This document shows positions 35,852 through 44,523 of a stretch of DNA of 64,000 bases, piece by piece. This DNA comes from Pseudomonas sp. MM223. GTDB lineage: Bacteria > Pseudomonadota > Gammaproteobacteria > Pseudomonadales > Pseudomonadaceae. The notes below the pieces were generated by a model. That model saw only the letters and a list, made by a program, of their open reading frames with translations, had not been told where the DNA came from and did not search any database. The position numbers and the translations under genes are program-made. The stretch spans positions 4,199,501 through 4,263,500 of the forward strand of contig OX352322.1 in the NCBI GenBank assembly GCA_947090765.1, read 5' to 3'. Within the stretch, counting starts at the first letter, position 1, and each line of letters starts with the position of its first letter.

Positions 35852-35880
35852 AAGCTAAGCGAGCAAATTAGTTATGTCAA
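35852..35880 (-). promoter_or_regulatory. Promoter of the ech operon with overlapping candidate MarR site
   Basis: Read on the minus strand: TTGACA (35880-35875), 17-base spacer, TAGCTT (35857-35852). The -35 sits inside GTTAATTGACATAAC (about 35885-35871), an imperfect palindrome with GTTA/TAAC arms, a plausible operator for the divergent MarR regulator so that repression would block sigma-70 binding. Confidence 0.7.
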
Positions 35881-36013
35881 TTAACCATTATGAAAATTAT
35901 CTTTTCTGTTTTGCCTGTTTGGCGGTTATTTACCAGTCACTCCCCTAGCCGGATGACGCCAAGGCAGGCAGACTGGGTAACTTTCTTATCCATGAGCCAG
36001 GAGCCTGTACCCC

Positions 36014-36484
36014 ATGGCAAAGCCTGCCCGCACTACCGAAACCGCTTCCATGCCCGCTGCTGCTGCGGATGGGGTGCTTGAAGACTTGATCGGTTACGCC
36101 CTGCGCCGCGCCCAATTGAAGCTGTTCCAGAACCTTATTGGCCGGCTCTCGGCACACGACCTGCGCCCGGCGCAGTTCTCGGCACTGGCGGTGATCGAGC
36201 AAAACCCTGGGCTGATGCAAGCGGACCTGGCGCGGTCGCTGGCAATTGAGCCACCGCAGGTAGTACCGCTGCTGAACAAGCTGGAAGAACGCGCCCTGGC
36301 CGTGCGCGTGCGGTGCAAGCCGGACAAGCGCTCTTACGGGATCTTCTTGAGCAAAGCGGGGGAAGCGCTGCTCAAGGAGCTGAAGCAGATCGCCAGGGAC
36401 AGCGACCGCGAGGCGACCTCGGCGCTGGATGATGATGAGCGGGACCAGTTGTTGCGGTTGTTGACGAAGATTTATCGGGAGTAA
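36014..36484 (+). CDS. MarR family regulator of the ferulate operon (FerC/FerR-like)
   Basis: 156 residues. The winged helix at ~55-125 has LRPAQFSALAVIEQNPGLMQ, DLARSLAIEPPQVVPLLNKL and the wing RCKPDKRSYGIFLSKAGEAL. Divergent from ech with a 198-base gap containing the operon promoter. MarR regulators next to hydroxycinnamate operons in other bacteria are repressors released by hydroxycinnamoyl-CoA thioesters; by position this protein probably does the same. GGAG lies ~10 bases before ATG 36014. Confidence 0.9.
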   Translation: MAKPARTTETASMPAAAADGVLEDLIGYALRRAQLKLFQNLIGRLSAHDLRPAQFSALAVIEQNPGLMQADLARSLAIEPPQVVPLLNKLEERALAVRVRCKPDKRSYGIFLSKAGEALLKELKQIARDSDREATSALDDDERDQLLRLLTKIYRE

Positions 36485-36516
36485 GGCTGAAGCGCAATGG
36501 TACAAACCGGAGACCG

Positions 36517-36843
36517 CTAGAACGCTGCGTTGGCCAATGACTCCGGGATATCCCGTTTCTCATGCAAAAGACGCCAGACATCGACGTGATCGTCGCGCTC
36601 AAGGTAGAACACCAAGTAGGGGTATCGCCTGAGTGGCCAGCAATACAACCCGGGCAATTGCAGCTCATGTGCGTAGCGCGTCATCCCCGTTGCAGGATGG
36701 CGACTGATATGACGGTAGGCAATTTCCAGCTCGTCAATGAGCCCTAGTGCCGCCTGCTGCGCATGTTCAGACAGGTAATAGCCAATGGCAGCTTCTACAT
36801 CCTGATGGGCAGCGAGCCTAGGTATGACAGGTTTGCTTTTCAT
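36517..36843 (-). CDS. ParE/RelE-superfamily toxin
   Basis: 108 residues. The ParE-type fold signature is visible: a helical N-terminus (DVEAAIGYYLSEHAQQAALG, LIDELEIAYRHISRHP), then strands with LPGLYCWPLRRYPYLVFYLE and the closing VDVWRLLHEKRDIP, where family members carry the conserved YxI(V)xR.L..KRD-like end. ParE toxins poison DNA gyrase; RelE relatives cut mRNA at ribosomes; sequence reading favours ParE. ATG overlaps the antitoxin stop (36840-36843). Confidence 0.9.
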   Translation of the reverse strand: MKSKPVIPRLAAHQDVEAAIGYYLSEHAQQAALGLIDELEIAYRHISRHPATGMTRYAHELQLPGLYCWPLRRYPYLVFYLERDDHVDVWRLLHEKRDIPESLANAAF

Positions 36844-37076
36844 CCTTGAGGCTGACGAACCTTGGCCCGCAGCGATTCGAAGTAACCCTCGTCGGCGCGG
36901 GCACCAGGTGCCGTTGCGCCACCCGCAAGCAGCAGGTTGCGAAGCTGCGTACGGTCCTGGTCCTTACGGATGAGTTCGCGTACGTATTCGCTACTGGTGC
37001 TGTAGCCGCGCTGGGTGACCTGGTCGTCGACGAAGGACTTAAGCGCATCTGGAAGGGAGATGTTCATGGTACTCAT
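36840..37076 (-). CDS. ParD-family antitoxin
   Basis: 78 residues. N-terminal ribbon-helix-helix (MNISLPDALKSFVDDQVTQR, GYSTSSEYVRELIRKDQ) that binds the operon promoter, and a flexible C-terminal toxin-binding tail. First gene of a two-gene type II toxin-antitoxin operon; it should repress its own promoter with the toxin. Start 37076 is chosen with GTGAG upstream; ATG 37067 is an alternative. Confidence 0.9.
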   Translation of the reverse strand: MSTMNISLPDALKSFVDDQVTQRGYSTSSEYVRELIRKDQDRTQLRNLLLAGGATAPGARADEGYFESLRAKVRQPQG

Positions 37077-37420
37077 GGCTCACCCGATTTTGACAAAATT
37101 TGCCAAAGTATACACCAGCTTCGTGTATGTGGAGGCTTCGACCTGGTTTGACCACTTGCCGCCTGAAACGACCTCCACACCACCCATAAAATGCATTTTT
37201 TGAATTTTAATAAATTTTTTAATTCATATTAATAATATTAGCTTAGGCAAAAAAAGTATTTTAAAACCATTTTTCATAGAGATATGTTCTCACCAGACCG
37301 ACCCCTGACTGGTGGAGGCAAAGGAACCTAATACCTCCTTCAGCCTCAGGTCACCTCACCCGGCTCCGGTATCCAGGTATCCGAAATCCCACTCGATGCT
37401 GGTTACCTGGAAGCTGCAGC
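37077..37420. other. Intergenic region with strongly AT-rich block upstream of the receptor-oxidase operon
   Basis: This 344-base gap separates the parDE promoter side from the receptor gene. About 37190-37275 is nearly all A/T with several TTGAAT and TAATAT-like hexamers, in contrast to the GC-rich surroundings, and probably holds the promoters of both units and possibly an H-NS/MvaT-type binding zone. The rest is unremarkable; GGAAG lies before ATG 37421. No gene is seen. Confidence 0.55.
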
Positions 37421-40400
37421 ATGAAGCCTTTGCCCTACCCTGTTCGCAATCACCTGTCCGCCGCCGTTGCATTCGCCCTCTTCACGCCCACGGCCTTCGC
37501 CGAGCCTGCCGAAACGCAAGGCGACAAGCTACCAACAGTCACCGTCACGGCGGAGCACCGTGAAGAAAACCTGCAAAAAACCCCGCTGGCGATCAGTGCC
37601 TTCGACGAGCGCACCCTGCAGGATGCGCAGATCAACAACATCCGCGACTTGTCCGGGCGGGTGCCCAACCTCACCCTGAACCGCCAGTCCATTTCCTACA
37701 GCGCGCAAACCTATGGCATCCGTGGTATCGGCGAAACCGACCCGATCCAGGAAGCTGCCGTTGCGGTATACGCCGACGACCTGTACATCCCGCGGGCGAT
37801 TTCCTCGATGCTGGACTTCAACGATGTAGAGCGCGTCGAAGTGCTGCGTGGCCCGCAAGGCACCTTGTACGGGCGCAACAGTGCAGCCGGCGCGATACGG
37901 GTCATTACCCGCGACCCGACCCAGCAGGCCCGCGCCTTCGTCGAACTGGGTGCCGGCAACTACAACGCACAGAACGGCCGCTTGCTGGTCAGCGGGCCAC
38001 TGGTGGACAACACCCTGTTCGGCAGCTTCTCGGCAATCCGCCTGACCCGCGACGGCACGGTGTACAACCGTACCCGGCACAAGGACGTCAACAACATCGA
38101 CATCCAGTCCTACCGTGGCAAGCTGCGCCTGGCCCCGCAGGATTCGCCCTGGGACGTTCAACTGACCCTGGCCGGCACTTTCGACCGCGGCGATACCACC
38201 AGCTATACGCCCTTCAACCCTGCCAACGGCCATTTCGACAAGTTCAAGACCTACAGCAGCCTTGACCCGAAGAACAAGCTGGACCAGGGCAGCGCGGTGT
38301 TGCGCGCAATCTATAGCATCGATGACCACCTGAACTTCAAGTCGGTCACGGCCTGGTCGGAATTCGACCAGCCGGTGGACTATGACAACTCCGGCCAGGC
38401 CAACAGCGGTACCGCGTCGCCGATCCAGAACAACCTGATCACCTACAAGCAGCGCTACGCCACCCAGGAATTCCAGCTAAACGGTGAATACGACAGGTTC
38501 AGCTACACCCTCGGTGCGTACCTCTACAAAGAACGCTTCCGTGCCGAGCGCGACAGCCTGACCTTTTCGGTGGCGCAAAACCGGGTCAATGCCAGCGGCC
38601 AATACAGCACCACCGATACCGAAAGCTACGCGTTGTACGGCCAGAGCAATTACAAGCTGACCCCTCGTTTGTCACTGACCACCGGCCTGCGCTACACCCA
38701 CGAGCACAAGCGCTTCGATTACACCAACTACGCCATCACCACCGACCGGGCAATCACTGGCACCAACTTCGCGGCCCAAACCAGCGATTCCTGGGCATCC
38801 CTTAGCCCCAAGATCGGCCTGGAGTACGCCTGGAGCGACAACCTGGTGCAGTACGGCTATGTGGCCCGGGGCTTCAAGGCCGGCGGTTTCGACAACCGTG
38901 CGCCAACCCGCGCCGCTGCCGAGCAGGGCTTTGATCCGGAAAACGTCACCACCTATGAGGTGGGCTTGAAGGGCGACTTTGCCGATGGCCGCGTGCGCAG
39001 CAACATCGCCTTCTTCTACAACGACTACGACGACCTGCAGACCAACGCCTGGGACCCGGCCATCAGCGCCAACCTGCGCACCAACGTCGGTAGCGCCCAT
39101 ACCTACGGCGTGGAGCTTGAAAACACCGTGCTGCTGGCCCGCGACCTGCGCCTGAGCGCCAACCTGGGCTACCTGAAAAGCCAGTACGACGACTTCCAGA
39201 ACGCCAGCGGCCCGGGCGTGAGCGCCGACGGCAAGAAAATGATCTTTGCGCCGGAATGGAACGCCAGCCTGGGCCTGAACTGGACGGTGCCCGTCAACCT
39301 GCCGGGTGAACTGGTGGCCAGCACCGATTACCAGTACCAGACCCGCTCCTACGCCAACCCGCTGAACGCCGATATCTACGAAGTGCCTGCACAGGGCTTC
39401 TGGAATGCCAGCACCAGCTATGCCAGTGCGGACGGCCACTGGACCACCACCTTGTCGGTGAAAAACCTGCTCGACCGCGCCTACCCGCAAAGCATCGCCT
39501 ACTCGGCCGCCAGCCGCACCGCCTACTACTCGGTCAACGACCCACGCACCGTGCTGCTGAGCGTGCGCTACGAGCGTAGCGCCGCCCCGAACGGACTCAC
39601 TTTCCACCTGCAAGGAGTACACACCATGGGTTTGACCCGCAGAGACCTTATTGCCCACCTAATGGCCGCTGGCAGCTACGGCGCCGCGCTTGGCAGCCTG
39701 TCCGCCCTGGGCCTGTTGCCCACGGCAGCCACGGCCAGCACCTTCCAGCCGCTGGGCCTGCCGGCCACGTCCGGCAACGGCAAGCGCGTGCTGGTGGTGG
39801 GGGCTGGCATCAGCGGCCTGGTGGCGGCCTATGAACTGGGCAAAGCCGGCTTTGACGTGCGCGTGCTGGAAGCCCGCGAGCGAATCGGCGGGCGCGCCTG
39901 GACACTGCGCAACGGCGACGAGGTCCTGCACAACGACGGTAGCCGCCAGCAGGTGCGTTTCGACAACGGCCACTATTTCAATGCCGGCCCCGCACGCCTG
40001 CCCAGCCACCACCTGACCATTCTCGGCTACTGCCGGGAGCTGGGCGTGCCACTGGAAGTGCTGGTCAACAGCAGCCGCAACGCCCTCGCCCAGCCAGACC
40101 TTGCGCAGCCACCGTTGCTGCTGCGCCAGGCGGTGAACGACACCCGCGGGCACCTCAGCGAACTGCTGTCGCGCAGCATCAGCGGCAAAGCGCTGGACAA
40201 GGAACTGGACACCGGCGACCAGAAGGCACTGCTGGACTTTCTCAAGGTGTACGGCGACCTCAACGAGCAGCGCCATTACAAGGGCTCGGTCCGCGCCGGC
40301 TATACCCGCTTCGCCGGGGCGGGCGACCAGACACCGATCCAGCGCCAGCCCGTGGCACTCAAGCAACTGCTCAACCCCAACCTGATGCTGCCGCTGGTGT

Positions 40401-41206
40401 TCGACGAGATCCCGGAGTTTTCCGCCACCATGTTCCAGCCCGTCGGCGGCATGGACCAGATTGCCAAGGCCCTGTACGCCAAGGTGCAGGACAAGGTGCA
40501 ACTGCACGCCGAAGTGCAGGCGATCCGCACCGGGGACAACGCTAGCCAGGTCACCTGGCGCGACCGGCGCAGCGGCAAGACCCAGGTGGAAACCGCTGAC
40601 TACGCCATCGTCACCCTCCCCCTGCCATTGCTGGCCCGGCTCGACCACAACTTTGGCAAGACCACCCAGGCGGCCATCGCCCAGGCCAAACCAGACCTGG
40701 CCAACAAGGTAGCGTGGCAGGCCCCGCGCTTCTGGGAAAGCGAGTTCCAGATCTACGGCGGGCTCTCCTACATCAACCACGAAGCGCGGTTGCTGTGGTA
40801 CCCCAGCGACCACCTGAACAGTGCCCAGGGCATCCTGGTAGGCACCTACAACACCGGCGAAGTGGCGCGCACCTTTGCCACGCGCTCGACAGAGCAGCAA
40901 CTGGCGTCGTCACGCCAGGCCGTGGAGTCGCTGCACCCGGGCCATGCCGGCAAGTTGCAGCGTGGGGTGGCGGTGAACTGGTCGAAGGTGCCGTTCAGCG
41001 AAAGCCCATGGATTGTCCACGACGTGCTGGCCGAACCCGGCTACTCCCACCTCAACCAGCCCCTGGGCCGCACCTGGCTGGCCAGCGATGCACTGGCCCA
41101 TGGCGGGGTGGGCATCTGGCAGAACAGTGCTGCCGACTCGGCCCGCCATGTAGTCGGGCAGATCGCCCGGCACGCCCTGCAACAGCAACGCGGCGTCGCC
41201 GCCTGA
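37421..41206 (+). CDS. TonB-dependent receptor read through into a flavin amine oxidase (1261-residue fused frame)
   Basis: Residues 1-~728 are a full TonB-dependent receptor: signal peptide (AVAFALFTPTAFA), TonB-box-like LPTVTVTAEHR, plug with VERVEVLRGPQGTLYGRNSA, and a barrel ending near VLLSVRYERS. It then continues without a stop through APNGLTFHLQGVHT into residues 736-1261, a Tat-signal flavin amine oxidase with its own ribosome site. An outer-membrane barrel fused to a Tat-exported enzyme is topologically unlikely, so the receptor has probably lost its stop (GGA at the NGL codon could derive from TGA) and the oxidase is made from the internal ATG at 39626. Receptor substrate unknown; no STN domain. 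Confidence 0.85.
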   Translation: MKPLPYPVRNHLSAAVAFALFTPTAFAEPAETQGDKLPTVTVTAEHREENLQKTPLAISAFDERTLQDAQINNIRDLSGRVPNLTLNRQSISYSAQTYGIRGIGETDPIQEAAVAVYADDLYIPRAISSMLDFNDVERVEVLRGPQGTLYGRNSAAGAIRVITRDPTQQARAFVELGAGNYNAQNGRLLVSGPLVDNTLFGSFSAIRLTRDGTVYNRTRHKDVNNIDIQSYRGKLRLAPQDSPWDVQLTLAGTFDRGDTTSYTPFNPANGHFDKFKTYSSLDPKNKLDQGSAVLRAIYSIDDHLNFKSVTAWSEFDQPVDYDNSGQANSGTASPIQNNLITYKQRYATQEFQLNGEYDRFSYTLGAYLYKERFRAERDSLTFSVAQNRVNASGQYSTTDTESYALYGQSNYKLTPRLSLTTGLRYTHEHKRFDYTNYAITTDRAITGTNFAAQTSDSWASLSPKIGLEYAWSDNLVQYGYVARGFKAGGFDNRAPTRAAAEQGFDPENVTTYEVGLKGDFADGRVRSNIAFFYNDYDDLQTNAWDPAISANLRTNVGSAHTYGVELENTVLLARDLRLSANLGYLKSQYDDFQNASGPGVSADGKKMIFAPEWNASLGLNWTVPVNLPGELVASTDYQYQTRSYANPLNADIYEVPAQGFWNASTSYASADGHWTTTLSVKNLLDRAYPQSIAYSAASRTAYYSVNDPRTVLLSVRYERSAAPNGLTFHLQGVHTMGLTRRDLIAHLMAAGSYGAALGSLSALGLLPTAATASTFQPLGLPATSGNGKRVLVVGAGISGLVAAYELGKAGFDVRVLEARERIGGRAWTLRNGDEVLHNDGSRQQVRFDNGHYFNAGPARLPSHHLTILGYCRELGVPLEVLVNSSRNALAQPDLAQPPLLLRQAVNDTRGHLSELLSRSISGKALDKELDTGDQKALLDFLKVYGDLNEQRHYKGSVRAGYTRFAGAGDQTPIQRQPVALKQLLNPNLMLPLVFDEIPEFSATMFQPVGGMDQIAKALYAKVQDKVQLHAEVQAIRTGDNASQVTWRDRRSGKTQVETADYAIVTLPLPLLARLDHNFGKTTQAAIAQAKPDLANKVAWQAPRFWESEFQIYGGLSYINHEARLLWYPSDHLNSAQGILVGTYNTGEVARTFATRSTEQQLASSRQAVESLHPGHAGKLQRGVAVNWSKVPFSESPWIVHDVLAEPGYSHLNQPLGRTWLASDALAHGGVGIWQNSAADSARHVVGQIARHALQQQRGVAA
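39626..41206 (+). CDS. Tat-exported flavin amine oxidase (internal start)
   Basis: 526 residues from ATG 39626, preceded by AAGGAG (39612-39617), which strongly suggests independent translation. Twin-arginine signal MGLTRRDLIAHLMAAGSYGA, then the FAD dinucleotide fold KRVLVVGAGISGLVAAYELG, VRVLEARERIGGRAWTLRNG, a glycine-rich FNAGPARLPSHH and the C-terminal TWLASDALAHGGVGIWQNSA that closes the FAD site. Family: amino oxidase PF01593 (monoamine / L-amino-acid oxidase). It should fold with FAD in the cytoplasm, be exported by Tat, and oxidise an amine to an imine in the periplasm. Followed 16 bases later by a periplasmic RidA. Confidence 0.88.
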   Translation: MGLTRRDLIAHLMAAGSYGAALGSLSALGLLPTAATASTFQPLGLPATSGNGKRVLVVGAGISGLVAAYELGKAGFDVRVLEARERIGGRAWTLRNGDEVLHNDGSRQQVRFDNGHYFNAGPARLPSHHLTILGYCRELGVPLEVLVNSSRNALAQPDLAQPPLLLRQAVNDTRGHLSELLSRSISGKALDKELDTGDQKALLDFLKVYGDLNEQRHYKGSVRAGYTRFAGAGDQTPIQRQPVALKQLLNPNLMLPLVFDEIPEFSATMFQPVGGMDQIAKALYAKVQDKVQLHAEVQAIRTGDNASQVTWRDRRSGKTQVETADYAIVTLPLPLLARLDHNFGKTTQAAIAQAKPDLANKVAWQAPRFWESEFQIYGGLSYINHEARLLWYPSDHLNSAQGILVGTYNTGEVARTFATRSTEQQLASSRQAVESLHPGHAGKLQRGVAVNWSKVPFSESPWIVHDVLAEPGYSHLNQPLGRTWLASDALAHGGVGIWQNSAADSARHVVGQIARHALQQQRGVAA

Positions 41207-41222
41207 ACAAGGAAGCCCTCTG

Positions 41223-41720
41223 ATGAACAAAAATGCCCTGCTGCTTGGAGCCTTCATGTCACTGTCCGCACTTACCGCCCAGGCCGACACCATCAAGCGT
41301 GTCGACCCACCAGGCTCGAAGTTCCCCATTTCGCAACTGGTCACCGTACCGGCCGGGGCCTCGCTGACTTTCGTCAGCGGCACCCTGCCCGACGTCGCCG
41401 ACCCTAAGGCGCCGCCGCAGACCATTGCCGCCTACGGCAACACCGAAACCCAGACCCGCTCGGTACTGAAAAAAATCCAGGCCGCGCTGCAAAGCCAAGG
41501 CCTGGGGTTGGGTGACATCGTGCAGTTGAGGGTGTTTCTGGTAGGCGACCCGGCCAACGAAGGCAAGCTGGACTTTGCCGGGTTGCAAGCGGCCTATACC
41601 GAGTTCTTCGCCACTGCCGAGCAACCCCGCAAGCCGACCCGCACCGCCTTGCAGGTGGTAGCCCTGCCTCTGCCGGGCGCCTTGGTCGAGATCGAAGCGG
41701 TCGCTGCCAAAGCACCGTGA
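41223..41720 (+). CDS. Periplasmic RidA-family enamine/imine deaminase
   Basis: 165 residues with a signal peptide (NALLLGAFMSLSALTAQA), unlike cytosolic RidA. The chorismate-mutase-like fold is clear: SLTFVSGTLPDVAD, TQTRSVLKKIQAALQSQGLG, DIVQLRVFLVGD, and the active-site Arg in TRTALQVVALPLPG with Glu in VEIEAVAAK (equivalents of E. coli R105 and E120). RidA hydrolyses reactive enamine/imine products of flavin and PLP enzymes to ketones plus ammonia. Placement directly after the amine oxidase suggests it finishes that reaction. Confidence 0.92.
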   Translation: MNKNALLLGAFMSLSALTAQADTIKRVDPPGSKFPISQLVTVPAGASLTFVSGTLPDVADPKAPPQTIAAYGNTETQTRSVLKKIQAALQSQGLGLGDIVQLRVFLVGDPANEGKLDFAGLQAAYTEFFATAEQPRKPTRTALQVVALPLPGALVEIEAVAAKAP

Positions 41721-41819
41721 TACGCCGCTAACCCTCATCCCCTCTTGCTTGCCTGCCAGGGCCACCTGGCGGGCGGCCCCTGTGCACCCGCTGTTCGACA
41801 GCGCTCATGGAGAGCGAAC

Positions 41820-44264
41820 ATGCTTCACGCCTTGAAACTGCCCAGCCCGCGCCTGCAACCCGCACTACTGACCATGGCCCTTGGCACCACCGGCCTGGCC
41901 GCGCCTGCGGCATTTGCCGAAAGCGCTGCCCAAACCAGCGACCCGGCACAACTGGGCACCGTGATTGTCACCGGCAACCGCGGCTCGGAAAAACGCACCG
42001 TCACCACCAGCCCGGTGCCGATCGATGTGATCAGCGCCAAGCAACTGCAGCAAACCGGCAAACCCGGCCTGATGGAAGCCCTCAGCGCCAGCGTGCCGTC
42101 CTTCACCCTGCCTGAGAAAACCGGCTGGGACGCCAGCGGCATGGCCCGTGCACCCAGCCTGCGCGGGCTGAACGCGGCCCAGGTGCTGGTGCTGGTGAAC
42201 GGCAAGCGCCGCCATACCAGCGCCACCCTGAACATCAGCGGCATCCATGCGGGCGCAGCGCCCACCGACCTCGACCTGATCCCCATCAGCCTCATCGACC
42301 ACGTCGAGGTGCTGCGCGATGGTGCAGCCGCCCAGTACGGCTCCGACGCCATCGCCGGGGTGATCAACATCATCCTCAAGGCCGATGACTCGGGCACCTC
42401 GGTAACCAATGCCGGCCAGGGTTACGACGGCAAGAAGCAGACCGTGCAGCAGGGCCTTAACAAGGGCTTCGAGATCGGTAACGGCGGCATCGTGCAGCTG
42501 GCCCTGGATGCACGCAGCCAGAACGACGACAACAAGGCCAGCGCCAACGGCTACAGCTATGCCGAAGCCTTCGACAAGGCCGGCAAGTCAACCTACGGCG
42601 GCTATGGCACACCGAAGATCAACCTGCTGACCCTGGGCTACAACGCCGAGCTGCCGGTAAGCGACGACCTGACCCTGTATTCCTTCACCACCTATTCCCA
42701 CCGCAAGGCCGAGCAGGGCCAGAACTTCCGCCTGCCGACCATCACCAACACCATCACCACCGGCCCTAACGGCTACCCCAGCGGCTACACGCCCACTTGG
42801 TACATCGAGGAAGATGATGTGCAAGGGGCCTTCGGCGCCAAGGGCAATGCCGGGGAATGGGCCTGGGACCTGTCCAGCACCTACGGGCGCAATGAGGCGC
42901 TGCAGGGCACCACACACAACCAGAACGCCTCGCTGGGCGAGGCCACGCCCAACCATTTCGAGTCGGGCACCTGGGTTGCCACACAGCTGACCAGCAACCT
43001 GGACCTTCAACGCAGCTTCGACATCGGCCTGGACAAGCCGCTGGACCTGTCCTGGGGCCTGGAGCACCGCCGTGACACCTACCAGGTGCGCGAGGGCGAC
43101 TGGGCCTCGTGGGCCAACGGCGGCTACTGCCGTGCGCCCGGCGATTGCGCCGCCTCCGGTGCACAGGTCACCAACGGCATCTCGCCGGACGAAGCCACCA
43201 GCACCAGCCGCAACAGCGTGGCCAGTTACATCGACGTTGGCTTCAACCCGCTGCCGCAGTGGTACCTGGGCAGCGCGCTACGTTACGAACACTACAACCG
43301 CGGGGTGGGCGCCACCCGCAGCGGCAAGCTGACCACCCGCTACGAATTCACCCCCGCGCTGGCCGTGCGCGCCACGGTCAGCAACGGCTTTCGCGCACCG
43401 TCACTGGCCAACAGCCTGTTCAGCGCCCGCTCGACCACCTACGGCGTGGTCAATGCCGTGTATCAGTCGATCAACTACGGCGTACTGCCGGTGGACTCAG
43501 CGGCAGCCAAAGCCTTGGGCGCGGAGGCACTCAAGCCGGAGCGCTCGACCAACTACAGCCTGGGCCTGACCTATCAGCCTGCCCCGCAGCTGTCGTTTAC
43601 CGCTGATGCCTACGAGATCAACGTGCGCGACCGCATCACCCTCACCGGCACCCTGCTGGGTGACGAGGTGACCCAGGCGCTGCTGGACAACGGTATCGAC
43701 TCCACCTCTGGTGGGCGCTATTTCACCAACGGCGCCAACACTCGCACCAAGGGCCTGGACCTGGTCGGCAACTTCGACCAGAACCTGGGCAGCTGGGGGC
43801 AAGTGAAATGGACCGCCGCCTTCAACTGGAACCAGACGCAGATATTGAGCTACAAGGAGAACGTCAATATCCAGGGCACGGACTACAGCCTGATGGACCG
43901 CCAGGCGCGCAACTTCCTGACTGAAGTGCAGCCGCACACCAAGTTGATTCTGGGCGCCAACTGGCAACGCGACCGCTGGACCAGCAACCTGACCCTGACC
44001 CGCTATGGTTCATGGCGCGAAGTGAACTCGGCGACCGACCGCAGCCTGGACCGCGAATACAAAGCGCGCTGGATTACCGATATCGACGTAGGGTATCAGC
44101 TGACCAAAGACCTCAACCTGGCCGTGGGGGCGCAGAACCTGTTTGATGTTTACCCGGAACGGCAGAACCCCAGCAGCAAGACCATGACCAAGGGGTATGG
44201 GGCGTATTCGCCTTATGGGTTCACGGGGGGGTACTACTTTACCCGGCTGACCTATAACTTCTGA
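41820..44264 (+). CDS. TonB-dependent receptor
   Basis: 814 residues from ATG 41820 (GGAGAG upstream), signal peptide ending near LAAPAAFA. Plug: QLGTVIVTGNRGSEKRTVTT, LRGLNAAQVLVLVNGKRRHT and IDHVEVLRDGAAAQYGSDAI, the latter typical of receptors for organic substrates or cobalamin/sugars more than siderophores. The barrel ends GYYFTRLTYNF with C-terminal Phe. No STN domain, so non-signalling. Second receptor of the oxidase-RidA operon, 99 bases after ridA. The combination suggests uptake of an amine-bearing ligand, not proven. Confidence 0.93.
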   Translation: MLHALKLPSPRLQPALLTMALGTTGLAAPAAFAESAAQTSDPAQLGTVIVTGNRGSEKRTVTTSPVPIDVISAKQLQQTGKPGLMEALSASVPSFTLPEKTGWDASGMARAPSLRGLNAAQVLVLVNGKRRHTSATLNISGIHAGAAPTDLDLIPISLIDHVEVLRDGAAAQYGSDAIAGVINIILKADDSGTSVTNAGQGYDGKKQTVQQGLNKGFEIGNGGIVQLALDARSQNDDNKASANGYSYAEAFDKAGKSTYGGYGTPKINLLTLGYNAELPVSDDLTLYSFTTYSHRKAEQGQNFRLPTITNTITTGPNGYPSGYTPTWYIEEDDVQGAFGAKGNAGEWAWDLSSTYGRNEALQGTTHNQNASLGEATPNHFESGTWVATQLTSNLDLQRSFDIGLDKPLDLSWGLEHRRDTYQVREGDWASWANGGYCRAPGDCAASGAQVTNGISPDEATSTSRNSVASYIDVGFNPLPQWYLGSALRYEHYNRGVGATRSGKLTTRYEFTPALAVRATVSNGFRAPSLANSLFSARSTTYGVVNAVYQSINYGVLPVDSAAAKALGAEALKPERSTNYSLGLTYQPAPQLSFTADAYEINVRDRITLTGTLLGDEVTQALLDNGIDSTSGGRYFTNGANTRTKGLDLVGNFDQNLGSWGQVKWTAAFNWNQTQILSYKENVNIQGTDYSLMDRQARNFLTEVQPHTKLILGANWQRDRWTSNLTLTRYGSWREVNSATDRSLDREYKARWITDIDVGYQLTKDLNLAVGAQNLFDVYPERQNPSSKTMTKGYGAYSPYGFTGGYYFTRLTYNF

Positions 44265-44358
44265 TGCGCACCACTGGTGCACTGGGGCTTAGGCATGCGC
44301 CGCTTTACCCTGTGGGAGCAGCAGTCTGGCATTATCACCCAGGCTACCGCATCACACG

Positions 44359-44449
44359 GTAGGAGCAGCCTTGTGCTGCGAAAAGGCCATTGCAGGCGAA
44401 GATGATCTTTAGCTGTACCGACCACTTCGCAGCACAAGGCTGCTCCTAC
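44359..44449. repeat. REP inverted pair (24-bp perfect core arms)
   Basis: GTAGGAGCAGCCTTGTGCTG plus CGAA (44359-44382) and its exact complement (44426-44449) flank a 43-base loop. Lies downstream of the receptor gene and before the SDR gene, same REP type as at 4374. Confidence 0.9.
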
Positions 44450-44523
44450 AGGTCTTGTGCTTGCCTTGGAGTCGACGCCGGCCAAGTGGGAGCGGGATTC
44501 ATTCGAGACATGAGGCGCACTTT

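Noticed and set aside
37421..41206. Receptor-oxidase fusion as a genuine bifunctional enzyme
   Set aside because: Incompatible export routes and the strong internal ribosome site with Tat signal make a lost stop codon more plausible; kept as a finding because the frame really is open.
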